A stretch of 64,000 nucleotides of DNA, from contig NC_023755.2 of NCBI RefSeq assembly GCF_000499845.2, positions 33,009,753-33,073,752 on the forward strand, written 5' to 3'. The stretch is from Phaseolus vulgaris (Eukaryota; Streptophyta; Magnoliopsida; Fabales; Fabaceae). The position numbers were made by a program, and so were the translations under genes. Numbering within the stretch: the stretch's first letter is position 1; the number at the start of each line of letters is the position of its first letter. The notes below the pieces were generated by a model that saw only the letters and a program-made list of their open reading frames with translations, did not search any database and was not told the DNA's origin. Positions 23,255 through 34,702 of this stretch are shown here, piece by piece.

Positions 23255-24170
23255 TATATTTATAATAATAATAAAAAATTAAATATATTTCAAATAAAAC
23301 AAAAAATATTATATATATATTATAATAAAAATAAAATAAATAAATTATATTATAAAATTTATATGCATAATTAATTATGTATAATACTTTATTATAATCG
23401 ATTAAATAGTATAATACAAAATCATATAAATTCTGTAACATAAATTATACATGTTATATATATATATATTATTATTATTATTATTATTAATATTTATAAT
23501 ACTATCATTAATAATATTTATATTATTATTATTATAACTACTATTATTATTACTACTAGCGAGAATACATGTTTTCTCGCGTCTGTGTATCCGTATTTTT
23601 TTTTATTTTTTTTATTATTATATGTATATTTATATTTATTTAAATGAAATATAAATTTATGTGTATTCATATTTTTTAATTTTTTTCATAAACTTATGTG
23701 TATATGTATTCTATAATATTTCACAATGCATTTATATTTTATAGTATTTGCCATTGTCTGTGTATCTGTATTATTTGAGAACGATGAGTAGTAAATATTT
23801 AAATATTTGACAACACTACACTTGTGTATCTGTATTTTTAAATATTTGACATCGTCTGTGTATTTATTTTTTTTAAGATTAATAAATGAGAATACACAAA
23901 ACACTGTCAATTGTTAAAATATATGTATATACATATAAAATACCCATATACATATTGAAAGTAAATTAAACAATTTTTTATTGTTAGTAAAACATCATCT
24001 CAAAAGAAACAAAGATTTAAATATGGGATACCCGAGTGTTATTAAATAATATAGATACAAAAATATTGTCAAATATCAAATATTATAGAATGTAGATAAA
24101 TATATATGAAAAAAATTAAAAATATAAATACATAGACATTGTCACACTTGTGTTTTCACTAATTTTATAA
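23255..24170. repeat. Dispersed AT-rich repeat with TGTGTATC units
   Basis: The core 23255-23455 matches 10793-10985 and 41412-41600. After a TTA tract come degenerate TGTGTATCTGTATTTTT units (23590-24160). These are the inverse of the GATACACA-type units that precede the core at 10270-10780. The arrangement suggests an element with inverted terminal arrays (inference). Confidence 0.65.
23559..23580. other. Short GC-rich hairpin at repeat boundary
   Basis: GCGAGAA (23559-23565) and TTCTCGC (23574-23580) form a perfect 7-bp stem with an 8-base loop, in otherwise almost pure AT sequence. It lies at the switch between the TTA tract and the TGTGTATC units. Confidence 0.6.
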
Positions 24171-25398
24171 TAATTGTGTTAAAAATCATATTAAAATTTA
24201 AAATTATTAACAAATCAGTTTGATTTGAAAAAAAAAATCAAATCAAATATAAAAATCAATTATTTAAGTTAGTTATATTTTAATTAAAATAAAAATTTAT
24301 TCAGATCAAATTAAATAATATGTAAAACTTTTAATAAAATCAGTTCGATTAAGAAAAAAAAAATTGAAATCAAATATAAAAACTGATTATTCAATTTAGT
24401 TTTATTTTAATTAAATATAAAATTTAATTAAATTAATAATATTTTAAAATTCAGTTTCACACTAAACATTGGATGGACACTAATAATTAAGATGAAGTGG
24501 TGATATTTTTTTACCTATTTATTTATTCTATATTTTACTGATTCAGGCATTAGTATATATGAGAAAAAGAAAGTTCCATTAGTGTCTTTATTTTAATTAT
24601 TAGTATATGTTGGTTCCTGTTATTAATAGGATTTAGAAAAAACATGAGTTTAGTCCCTATACAACTTGACGCTTTAAAACATTAATTTAGTCCCTCATCT
24701 TATAATATAAAATATTAAAAAATAACTAATCATAATTGACCAGTTAAGAAAATTAAAAAAAATTAATGTTTACAAAAAGATATGTCTTTAATGTGATAAT
24801 AAAAGTAATTTCTCAGCGAGTAATATTTTATTTTTCATTTTCCACTGGAATTAAGTTACAAATGAATCATTCATCATTAAATCTATCTCACACAAAGACT
24901 AAAAAGAAGGGACAAAATTTTCTAAGTTGGTCTACCATTGCTTAAAATAAAAAAGAAATATTTTGGGAAATTGGTATTGGTATAAAGTCCTTGACTTGGA
25001 AGAGATAATAGAATTGAAACTTTGATGCTCCATCATTGTTCACCATTTACCTTTAATTTCGCAAACCAGAATGAGACATGCTATGAATGGTCGTAAGCCA
25101 CCAAACAAGTACTTTACATTCCCCTTAAGCCAAAAATTTAGTAAGATAAATGCAATGTACTAAGATAAAAAAAAACATGTCTCCAACTACAGTACCAGAC
25201 AACAACATGACATGATTATATATAGTTATTGTGCATCATGTATTTCTTTATTTGAGTGAATATTTAAAATATATAAATTTTTAACAAAATAATAATATGT
25301 AAAAGTAAAAGTGAATTTACTTTACACCATAAAATGGAAAGACCAATCTCGGTAATATTGGTAGCATGTCCATTTTCATTGTAAATGTTGTTATGATT

Positions 25399-25490
25399 CT
25401 ACAAACAACTTTTTCGCCCAAACATCTTCATCTCAATTTGGTCAGTTTGGCTTCCATCACGAAGCGCTGCAATCAAGGTCTTTTCAAACA
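25399..25490 (-). pseudogene. Exon-like segment, unknown protein
   Basis: On the minus strand a strong acceptor (TTGCTTTTCAG) is followed by 92 bases giving 29 residues of ordinary soluble composition (FEKTLIAALRDGSQTD, then IEMKMFGRKSCL) and a stop. Only one of three phases is open. It looks like a terminal exon. I do not recognise the protein and cannot find a matching upstream exon with compatible phase, so it may be a gene relic. Confidence 0.35.
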
Positions 25491-26372
25491 CTGAAAAGCA
25501 AGTAACTACAATGAATGCACACCAAATTAGTTACAACAAACAAATGCACCTTTCACGATATAAACAATATTAAAGTAGTCAAAGTGGAAGGAATGAATAG
25601 GGTGCAGATGTTGTTTTGTGTTGAGAAGAGTTGGTATAATAAACTTAAAAGATTGAAGGAGAAGTAAAAGTATGAGCAGAGAGTGACGAAACAGAATGAA
25701 GAAACTACTAAAGAAAACGGAAAAACGACAGGGAAGGGAAATCAAAGGGTTAAGGGAAAACCTGGGTTTTGTAATAAGCGATGCGGTGAACATATGATCG
25801 TATTACTGTTGCTCTTATCCCAAAGCAAACAGTTTCAAAATCTGCACATCAGAACAACACAACAACACATCTTTATCTTAAAAGCATAAAGCTCCAATTC
25901 AGTCCACCCATAAACCCCATTTTTGGTTATGTACATTATTCGAAACAGAAAAAGCTACCAAAGTGGTCATGTTGTTACTATAGTAAATACATATACAATA
26001 GTAATAGAAAACCAAGATCAGAAACTGCCATCAACTTGCAGTAACAAACATCACATTCAATGAAATATACACATTTCCTGCAATCAGGAATTTAGCACGC
26101 ACACACAATCAGGTAATAACGTTGGATGAAAATCAATCGGATCATATCGTAACCCATAAATAAAACTAAAAATATGCATATGAAATTTGCACTAAACATT
26201 GAAATCATTCAACCAACTCGCAATTTGCACTCTATAATCCCAATTGTAAAATCAACAAAGCAATTATCAAGCACAATCACATAAAAAAAAGAGAAACACC
26301 TTGTAATGAAAGAGTAAACCTTGAGAGAAAGATCTTACGGGATGAGAGGAACCAATTCAATGTTTCAAGGCC

Positions 26373-26478
26373 TCACCAGTGGCCTTTTTGATTGAAGAGA
26401 AAGTAGGGCACCCCTCGATCCTTCACCCTGGTGGTGTTGTACTTCTCATCCTTGTACAAATGTTGCATTTCCCAAATA
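26373..26478 (-). pseudogene. Exon-like segment, unknown small protein
   Basis: A polypyrimidine tract and AG acceptor (ATTTTTTCTTTGAG) precede 106 bases encoding 34 residues and a stop: IWEMQHLYKDEKYNTTRV, then a C-terminus ending FNQKGHW. A donor-like CCCGTAAGA lies about 35 bp downstream of the stop, as in a 3' UTR intron. The composition suggests real coding history. I do not recognise the family. Whether it belongs with the exon-like segment at 25399-25490 is unknown. Confidence 0.35.
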
Positions 26479-27019
26479 CTCAAAGAAAAAATAATTAATG
26501 TATTACAGAAAAAGATCACATTTTTCGTGAATGTGGGTTGTGAGGGAGACACATGAAGCTACTTGGTACTCATTGGTGGGATCGGAGGGTGCAAGGATAA
26601 AAAGTGACCAATGCTTATTTCTGTTCCTTATTCTTTTTTCTTTCAACACTTCCTTCGTATCTTCTTTGTTATTTTCTCTAATGTTTTTTTTCTCTCAGAA
26701 TTTGAATAGTTACTTAGTTACTCCCTTTATTTATGCAACTGATTTTGAAAATAAACTCTGATCTTGAAAATAAACTCCCTTTCTTTATGTAACTGATTTT
26801 GATTTTGGAAATAAACCATCTCTATCAATTCATAACCGCTCCTCCACCTCTCTTTCAATTCAAAACCGCCCCGCTATGTATACCAAATATTGTAGAAAAA
26901 AATAGAAATGACACAATAACTATAATACAATAATAAAATTAAATATTAATATAAGGATAAAATGGGAAAAAAAATTAAGAACAGTTAAAGAGGGGAATCC
27001 CCTTTATATATATGTATAG

Positions 27020-27050
<31 letters not shown>

Positions 27051-27890
27051 TTAATAATACTATCATTAATAATATTTATATCATTATTATTACATTTAAT
27101 AATAATAATATTAATAATACTATCATTAAAAATGTTTATTATTATTAATAATAATGTTCTTGTATGAGGGTTGGAGCCTAGAAAACTATTGAGAGGAATC
27201 TTCTTCTATCGGTCGATCGTATAATCCTTAAGTCCCCTTCCTTGCAATCTCCTCGCTCTTTCTTCCTAGTCTCGACTCTCAGTCTTCTCATAATCCAGAC
27301 TCGGAGGGTACCTGCAAAAGGCACTCCGGCGCTCAAGTCAGCAAAGACGTTCGATACTTGGTTCTCAGAGAACTGTATATGATGACGTACCTAAATCTTG
27401 GGATGTGTGCTATTTATATTACCTTTGGTAGCCTTTTCTTATTGGGTCAGGTAAAGGAGTTGGACTGTGTTTAGGGTTGCATTACCTAGCTCCTAATCAC
27501 GAATTAACTTCATTGACCGTGGTTGAGCGTAATTGGAGTTGAGCTATCGATCGACCCAACAAACGTGGCCATTGACTACATTCGGTCGGTCCAATGATGG
27601 AGACCAAGGCGTGATATCAATCGTACAACCCTCACTGGTACACTTGCCACCTAGGCTCGAGGATGGTTAATCGGAAGAGTTTTTTTAGAGTGATGTGTCG
27701 GTCAGGCTTCTGAGCTTGGTGTGACGATTGGGGTTCTCGATGTTTGACGTGACGTCAGGCGGCGCTTGACGCGAGACATGACCCGCATTGATGAGGGATT
27801 TTTTGGGCGCGAAATGACGAGGACCTTTGGATCAAAAAGATCTAACGGTTGAGATGGTTGTGACATTTCGCCTCCCGAGACCCTTGGGGG

Positions 27891-27900
27891 CTATAAATAG
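27891..27900 (+). promoter_or_regulatory. TATA box in LTR-like segment
   Basis: CTATAAATAG follows GACCCTTGGGGG and sits about 110 bp before the ATG at 28010. The spacing and sequence are those of a plant RNA polymerase II promoter, probably inherited from an LTR. Confidence 0.55.
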
Positions 27901-28009
27901 TGGTCCCAACAGTGCTGAAACACTGCACTATTACCCAAACATTTGCTTCGAGAACCAAACAGCTTTCATCCTTCTAATTTGTTGTGTTTCGACTTTCATA
28001 AGGTTAGTC

Positions 28010-28288
28010 ATGTATTCTCTGTCTCGGCCTACCTCCTCTTCTTCTTCTTCGATTCCCCGTTCTCCTCGTCCCGTGTGTCCTTCTTCCTCTTCGTCTTCAT
28101 CTTTGTCTACATCTTCTTCTATTTTTGACTCCTCCATGACCGAGCCTTTATCGATCGGTGTGATCCAAGTATTGCACCCTATGGAGGAGGTGGTTAAAGG
28201 GACGACCCGGGCGGTTCTGTCAACCAGTCAAACTTCCTCGAGCAGGTCACCTCCCCCCCGGAGATTGACTGGGTGGATCCTAAGGTAA
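28010..28288 (+). pseudogene. Retroelement-like leader ORF fragment
   Basis: From the ATG at 28010, 92 codons rich in Ser and Pro, partly encoded by TCT-type simple sequence, end at 28288. At the C7 run near 28253 a one-base shift would continue into EIDWVDPKVTRITFVFTK, which reads more like the start of a plant retrotransposon gag or ORF1. The position after a TATA box supports a retroelement 5' end captured inside the inverted-repeat element. Function is not assigned. Confidence 0.35.
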
Positions 28289-29024
28289 CTAGGATCACCT
28301 TTGTCTTTACGAAAAGAGACCTCTATCACAGATTATTTTGACAAGTTTCCGATTTTGAAGGTAGATGCTAGCCTTAACTTTTTTTGAGTCGAGTTGTGTT
28401 CACCGACCGAGACCATATGTCTTAGGTGGTCTCTCAGCGAGTCACCCTTCTTTTACATGTATTTTTGTCTTTTTTCAGACCTGCATGTTTTCTAATTTTA
28501 TACGAAAATAAACTATACATGGCTAAAAAATATTTGATATATATACCTATATATAAAGGGATTCTCCTCTTTAATTGTTCACAATTCTTTTCCTATTTTA
28601 TCCTTATATCAATATTTGGTTTTATTTCAGTATTATGGGCATTGTGTCACTTCCTATTTTTTCTTTCTAAAACATTTGGTATACGTGGAGGGGCAGTTTT
28701 GAATTGAAAGAGCAGTTTTGAATTTTAAATTTTGGAGATTCATTCTTTCTCTTTGCCACATGTAACATTTTCTTTTAACTACTGCTTCCCACTTCTTCAT
28801 TAACCTCCACGTATTCTCTTTAACTTCTCATTTTAACATTCTTGAGAGAAATTGTTTCTTAAGAATAAAAGGAATGCCAAAAGAAAGAGAAGCATCCTTC
28901 TTTTTCTTTGTAGGAATGTTTTCTTTCAAGCGCAAAAATGATTCTTCTGTAAATGCTCAACCAATACTTGGAGAGGAACAAATACTCAAGACATGATGAA
29001 GATTAACGCCCATGTCTCATCATT

Positions 29025-29259
29025 TCACCACCACATCTGGCTGCCACTCGTGATAACTGACCTATTCGTAGGAAGTGCCACCGCGTTCACGTAACCATCA
29101 TGTCCAGGGGTGGCAAAAACGCTTCAGCAACGCGCCATCATTGCCAGCCTCGGAGATCACAGAGTCATTGGAGAGCATGACAGAGAGGACATGATAGGTG
29201 TGTTCGACAAAACGATGCGTGTTAAAGTTGCTGGCCATGGAGAGGGAAGGGGGTTTCAT
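29025..29259 (-). pseudogene. WD40-repeat-like gene relic
   Basis: In two overlapping minus-strand frames, joined by one base shift near 29115, two consecutive WD40-like blades can be read: HTYHVLSVMLSNDSVI, then GHDGYVNAVALPTNRSVITS. Each has the GH or H start and the SV...I/V-S core of a blade. The GC content is higher than its surroundings. The relic is truncated on both sides. The parent gene cannot be named. Confidence 0.35.
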
Positions 29260-30138
29260 TTATTGAGGTTAACACGATAAATATAGTGCATTCTAGTTTT
29301 GGTGGTTTCTTCTACTTTTGAAATTTATTGTTACTTCTCTCTCCCTCTCTCTTTAGGCATTATCCTGTCCTAGGACTCTTGCTTTTGAATTAAGGATTTT
29401 TTTATTATTTATTAGCTACTACTGTAAAAGCCTTTGCTTTGCCATATGGTCCTCAAGCATTATTTCATAATTAAAATTTATGGAGTATTTGCTTTGTCTC
29501 CATGTAACTGTATATAACTTTGATAACTTAAAATAGAGAATTATCCAAGGATGGCTACGCTAAATTGAAAATTTTCTTGGAACTATATTTACTTCCTTTC
29601 AATATAATTTATGCTAACAAAATATTAGATGGGTTTTATCAATTACAGTGAAACAACTTTTGCTTGGTAAGTTTTGAAGGATTAATGTTTAGTGATATCC
29701 CTGTTAAGTATTATGTTATTTATCATTAGACGGTTGGAGATCGTACCTTATTGGTCAAAGAGTAAAATAATTGTCATATTCTCATATAATTATAACCGAT
29801 GTAACATGGTGTTTCTGAGGTGCCTATAATATCAATTATTAACCTCCATATTTTGTGAGGAATTGAGACATGAGAAATTGAAAACAATGTGCTTCAGATA
29901 CAATTACTCAAGTTTGGTGGACAACGTCATGCATTTGCTTTATTATAACTGTACCTTGATTTAAGGTTTGCCATTTTATGACCTATTTTGTTTTTTGTCA
30001 TTTACAATGAGAAAATGACTATTTCCCCATTTTAAGATTGTGAAGCAATTAGGTTATGTACTTGCTTTGGCTTTCTTTTTCCAAGCAACTTATAAGATGT
30101 CTCTACTCTTAGTTATACCGTATAGTGAAAATTTACTT

Positions 30139-30250
30139 CACTCCTATACTAAAGCCGTAATATTTGTTGAGTGCTTATAAATATTTGTTTATTCACTAAA
30201 CAACTTGATGTTACGTAAAGTTCTGAAAATGTTATCATGAATGAGATTGT
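30139..30250 (+). repeat. Repeat of the sequence flanking Copia-A
   Basis: About 110 bp (CTCCTATACTAAAGC to GTTATCATGAATGA) match 9716-9830 and 40374-40478 with roughly 10% differences. It lies to the left of Copia-A copy 2, whereas the other two lie to the right of the element. Confidence 0.8.
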
Positions 30251-30732
30251 GAAAATCATATAGTCTAGGATCAAACAGATAAAGAAAAACCAACATATGG
30301 TATCAAAGTTAGGTTTAAGAACGTATGATTTTCCATTATTTTTGTCAATTATTTCCACTAATTGATAACCCTAATTTTATTGATGTGAAAATTGATAATT
30401 TTATCAATTATATATTTTTGCTACTTAATGGACAAACCTTTAAGGTTTGCTTTATGTCTCCCTTCTTTACTATTTTCGTCAAATTATTAATTTATTGCAT
30501 TTGAAAAGTAGATTATTCTTCTTTATGATGATTCAAGGTTGGTTTGATTTCATAGATATAAAAGTAATAAATTGTTCTTCAATAGTATAGTATGAACAAG
30601 TTATATATAATAGCACTAAAGATTAAAGTACAATTATAAAAGTGGAAGCATAAGGAAATATACTCTGTTATTGGGAACAATGACATCAAATTGGAGTCAT
30701 ACTATGTAAGTTTTATTATAGTTAGTGTTGCT

Positions 30733-31628
30733 TGTTAGAAATGGAGGCCTTAAACAAGAGGGGAGATGAATTGTTTATGAAAGATTTTCGCAAATGTTGA
30801 AGGTATAGTGAAGGACAATGAGAATCAATCAATCAAAAATCTGTTCAGCTGATTTAAAAACAATTTTCACTTAACATCAAAAAATAAATTGGTTGTTTTT
30901 GCGAAACAATCGGTTGTTTATAGTAGTCGTTATAAACTTCATGCAAAAACAGATTTAAAGAGATACGGGACAGAAAAATTCACACAAGAAGTTTATACTG
31001 ATTCACTCTTAGCCAAAAGCTACATCCAATCCCCAAAACACCTCTGAGTATTCCACTAAGCAATCAAACACCTTGATTACAACACACACACAAAGTGGTG
31101 ATCTTGAACCCTTCAAGAACACACACCACCTTTGGCAATCACACCACAGAATTCATAACACCCTCTGAATCTGCACACCAACAGTTCTTGCAGAAATACA
31201 ATAGTCAAGAGAGAAAATGAATGATAACACCTGATACAATCATAAATTGAATAGAAGAAGTACACAACAATCCTATTCCACTCTTAGAAAGAATCCAAAG
31301 CTTAAAGCAATCTTGAAAATACTTGATTTGAAAGTATTCTCATGAATCAATAACAACCAGGTGCGTAAAACAAATTATATATACTTCAATCAGTTGTTAA
31401 AAGCATTTAATGCAAAAGCCAAATCAGTTTTAAAACAAACATAACAGATTAAATCAATCGAACTGAATTTTGTTAAGAATTTTAAAAAATCAACTGATTG
31501 AAAACACAAAACAATCGGTTGAATTGGCTTGACATCAAAGTCAACCAATTTCAAGCCTTTTCAAATTCTTTTCAAAAACACTAAGTGTAAAACAACCGGT
31601 TGAAATGACAATTCAACAAGTTGATTTT
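30733..31628 (-). repeat. Copia-A 3' LTR, copy 2 (internally fused)
   Basis: It starts TGTTAGAAATGGAGGCC after TTGCT. This copy has no nested insert, giving the empty-site sequence for the solo LTR in the other LTR. At 31628 it is fused to the end of pol. The terminal 172 bp and both purine tracts are gone. Confidence 0.87.
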
Positions 31629-32451
31629 GAGAATCAAGAATACCCAACTCATTTCTTATGAAGAAAAACCTGTCCTTAGGCAGTGGCTTGGTGAATATAT
31701 TTGCAAGTTGTCTTCCAGTTTCAATAAACTGAACTTCACAATCCCCATTGCTCACATGATCTCTTATAAAATGGCTGTGAATTTCAATGTGTTTTGTCCT
31801 TGAATGTTGAATCTGATTTTTGGTGAGATTAATAACACTTGTGTTATCACAAAGCAAAGGCACCTGGTTGACCTTCAAGCCAAAGTCCTTTAGTTGTTGT
31901 TTGATGCAGAGAAGTTGAGCAAAGCATCTACCAACAACTATATACTCAGCTTCTGCAGTGGAAAGTGTCACACAAACTTGCTTCTTGCTATGCCAAGATA
32001 TGAGACTTGAACCAAGAAGATGACTAGTCCCACTTGTGCTTTTTCTATCTAGCTTACACCCTGCAAAATCAAAATCAAAATAATCAACCAAATGAATAGG
32101 AGAGTGAGATGGATACCATAAACCAACAATGGTTGTGCCCTTGAGATATTTCAGAATTCGTTTTGCAGCTTTGAAGTGAGATTCTTTTGGATTGGATTGA
32201 AATCTAACAGAAAGACAAACTACAATCACGATGTTTGGCCTGCTAGCAGTGAGATAAAGAAAAGAACCAAACAATACTTTGAATTTTGTTTGATCTACTG
32301 CTGTTCTAGCCATGTCAACATCCATATAACAACTTGTAGACATTGGTGTGGATGCCTCTTTGCAGTTTTCCATCTCAAACGTCTTGAGAATCTCCTTGCA
32401 ATACTTGGTTTGGTTAAGGAAGATGGCATCCTTTGATTGCTTGACCTGCAA
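31629..32451 (-). pseudogene. Copia-A RNase H domain, copy 2
   Basis: An open frame from 32451 runs through KDAIFLNQTKYCKEIL, the RNase H core (DFAGCKLDRKSTSG, TLSTAEAEY) and RTKHIEIHSHFIRDHV. Because of the 530-bp deletion it reads on into LTR sequence, giving about 25 foreign C-terminal residues and a stop at 31561. It retains the base that is missing in copy 1, so the link to RT is better preserved here. Confidence 0.9.
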
Positions 32452-33391
32452 CCCTAAGAAAGAAGGATAACTCTCCCATCACAGACATTTCAAACTCCCC
32501 CTGCATTGCTGCCACAAATTCTTCACATAAACTATCATTAGTAGCACCAAATATGATATCATCAACATAAATTTGAAGAAAAATGATAGCATATTTGGAC
32601 TTTTTAATGAAAAGAGTCTTATCAATTTTGCCTCTCTCATAGCTATGAGACAAGAGGAAATTGTTAAGTCTCTCATACCACTGTCTTAGAGCTTGTTTGA
32701 GCCCATACAAAGCCTTCTTCACCTTGTAAACATGATTGGTATGTTGATGATCCTCAAAATCGGGTGGTTGTGAGACATAAACCTCCTCATTGATGAACCC
32801 ATTTAAAAAGGCACTCTTCACATCCATTTGGAACAATTTGAAACCACTCATGCAGACAAAGGCAAGTAGCAGTCTCACAACTTCCAATCTGGCCACAGGT
32901 ACAAAGGTTTCATCATAGTCCATGTCTTCCTCTTGATTGTAACCTTTGGCAATCAACCTAACTTTGTTTCTTGTAATCACTCCAACTTCATCTAGTTTGT
33001 TTTTGAATATCCACTTGATTCCAATTACATTCATGATGTCAGATTGAGGAACCAGAGTCCACACTTCAATTCTGGTGAATTGATTCAGCTTTTCTTGCAT
33101 AGCAGCAATTCAACTCTCATCCTTAAAAGCTTCACTTACAAATTTGGGTTCAATGTGAGACACAAATGTCATATGTTTGTAGTAATTAGAGACAAATGTT
33201 CTAGTACAAACTCCCTTATCAATATGCCCAATGATATTCTCCACAGAAATATCACTAGGAATCCTCCTTTCTTTGGAAAGATCATTCTGCTGCAGAATTT
33301 CAACCGGTTGTTTTGCAGAATCAATCGGTTATTTTTCTGGGTAGGATTCTAGTTTCTGCAGAGTGATGTTCTGATCATCTTCTTCTGCATA
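32414..33391 (-). pseudogene. Copia-A reverse transcriptase domain, copy 2
   Basis: A 228-codon frame (32414-33100) with FQMDVKSAFLNG and the YVDD box intact, nearly identical to copy 1. The same stop precedes the first Met, so that stop is older than the duplication. It overlaps the RNase H frame by 38 bp in a different phase, the result of an old frameshift. Confidence 0.9.
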
Positions 33392-34663
33392 ATTCTTCAT
33401 AGATTCTTGTTCTGCATGGTTAGTCTCATCAAATACAACATGAACAAACTCTTCTACAGTCATAAGCCTCTTGTTATACACTCTATATGCATGACAAGTT
33501 AATGAATAATCAAGAAAGATACCATTATCCGCTTTTTCATCAAACTTGTCAAGGTTTTTCTTTCCATTGTCTAAAATGTAACACTTGCAGCCAAACACTT
33601 TTAGATGACCAATGTTGGATTTTCTTCCATTAAACATTTCATAAGGAGTTTTATTCAAAATTGGTCTAATGAGAACCCTATTAATCACATAACAAGTTGT
33701 GCTAACAGCATCAACCCAAAAATATTTTGGCAAAGAGGACTTACTTAAAATGGTTCTAGCAAGTTCCTCAATAAACCTATTCTTCCTTTCCACAACCTTA
33801 TTTTGTTGGGGTTCTAGGAGTAGAGAAGTTCTGAAAGATTCCAAAATTTTCACAAAAAACACTAAATTTTTCATTTTGAAATTCACCTCCATGATCACTT
33901 TGAATGGCACAAATCTTATTGCTTCTCATATTTTGTAATCTCTTGGCAAGCTTTTTGAATGTAGAAAATGCATCACTCTTGGATTCCAAGAACAATGTCC
34001 TTGTGAACCTAGAGAAATCATCAATAATGACAAGAGCATAGTAGTTTCCACCAAGACTCATGGTTCTTGAAGGACCAAATAAATCCATGTGCAACAGTTC
34101 AAGGGGTTTTGAAGTAGAAACTACATTTTTCAGTTTGAAAAAATGTTTGATTTGATCCCTTTTTGACATGCTTCACATATTTGGTCTTTCTCAAACTTGA
34201 GTTTGAGTACACCTACCACAAGATGTTTAGATATCAACTTATTTAGATGATGCATGTGGATATGTGTTATCCTTCTATGCCATAACCATGATTCCTCATG
34301 TTTGGTGAGAAGGCAACCAATAGATGCAGAATGCAAGATATCAAGAAGATAAACATTGTTGATTCTTTTACCAATTAACAATACTTCCTGTGATTTGGGC
34401 AGTTGTATCTCACACATGTTGGGCTTGAAGGTTAGTTGATAACCTTTGTCATATAGCTGGCTTATGCTAAAGAGACTATGCTTGATTCCTTCCACAAACA
34501 ACACATCATGAATCAAGAAAGAGTTCTTGTCACCAATGGTTCCTCTTCTATGAATTTTCCTTTTGTTGTTGTCAACAAAAATCACATGATCTTCATGCTT
34601 AAGGAGAAGATTGACAAATTTGGGTTTATCCCCTGTCATGTGCTTAGAACAACCATTTTCTAG
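33329..34663 (-). pseudogene. Copia-A integrase region, copy 2
   Basis: Three overlapping frames. 34639-34130 carries the end of protease and the zinc-binding segment. 34169-33798 carries HMDLFGPSRTM and IQSDHGGEF. 33910-33329 carries the catalytic-Glu segment (QQNKVVERKNRF) and the conserved C-terminal part (LKVFGCKCYIL). The four-G run here keeps the Glu segment in a frame that copy 1 lost. A base is missing near 34155. Confidence 0.87.
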
Positions 34664-34669
34664 GTACCA

Positions 34670-34702
34670 GGGTTTAGGGTTTAGGGTTTAGGGTTTAGGG
34701 TT
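34670..34702 (+). repeat. Interstitial telomeric repeat
   Basis: Four perfect GGGTTTA units plus GGGTT, the plant telomere repeat. The aligned position in copy 1 (near 5630) has only a few unrelated bases (GGTATCACATG). It splits the protease active-site region of Copia-A. It is too short and too perfect to be an old array. Confidence 0.93.

Larger units (their letters stand above)
23051..25398. other. Inter-copy spacer, AT-rich repeats, no gene
   Basis: It begins with the promoter region of acyltransferase copy 1 (TATA-like AT stretches around 23150-23200). Repeat material occupies 23255-24170. 24180-25398 is AT-rich with phrases such as TTTAGTCCCT that are common in dispersed plant repeats. 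I see no gene here. Confidence 0.6.
26828..28725. mobile_element. Element with long inverted repeats carrying a retroelement-like segment
   Basis: About 165-190 bp at 26828-27018 reappear inverted at 28541-28725. Blocks include GGGGAATCCCCTTTATATAT, ATATAAGGATAAAATGGG, GACACAAT and CAATTCAAAACCGCC, with mismatches and small indels. Long inverted ends suggest a Mutator-like DNA transposon (inference; no transposase seen and no target duplication identified). The 1.5-kb interior has a TAA tract and then a GC-richer block unlike its surroundings. Confidence 0.5.
28726..30727. other. Spacer with WD40-like relic, otherwise no gene
   Basis: Mostly AT-rich non-coding DNA. The only coding-like sequence is the relic at 29025-29259. 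A block at 30139-30250 repeats 9716-9840. Confidence 0.55.

Noticed and set aside
34670..34702. A true chromosome end or telomere-adjacent region
   Set aside because: Only 33 bp of repeat, embedded in a retrotransposon with collinear sequence on both sides.
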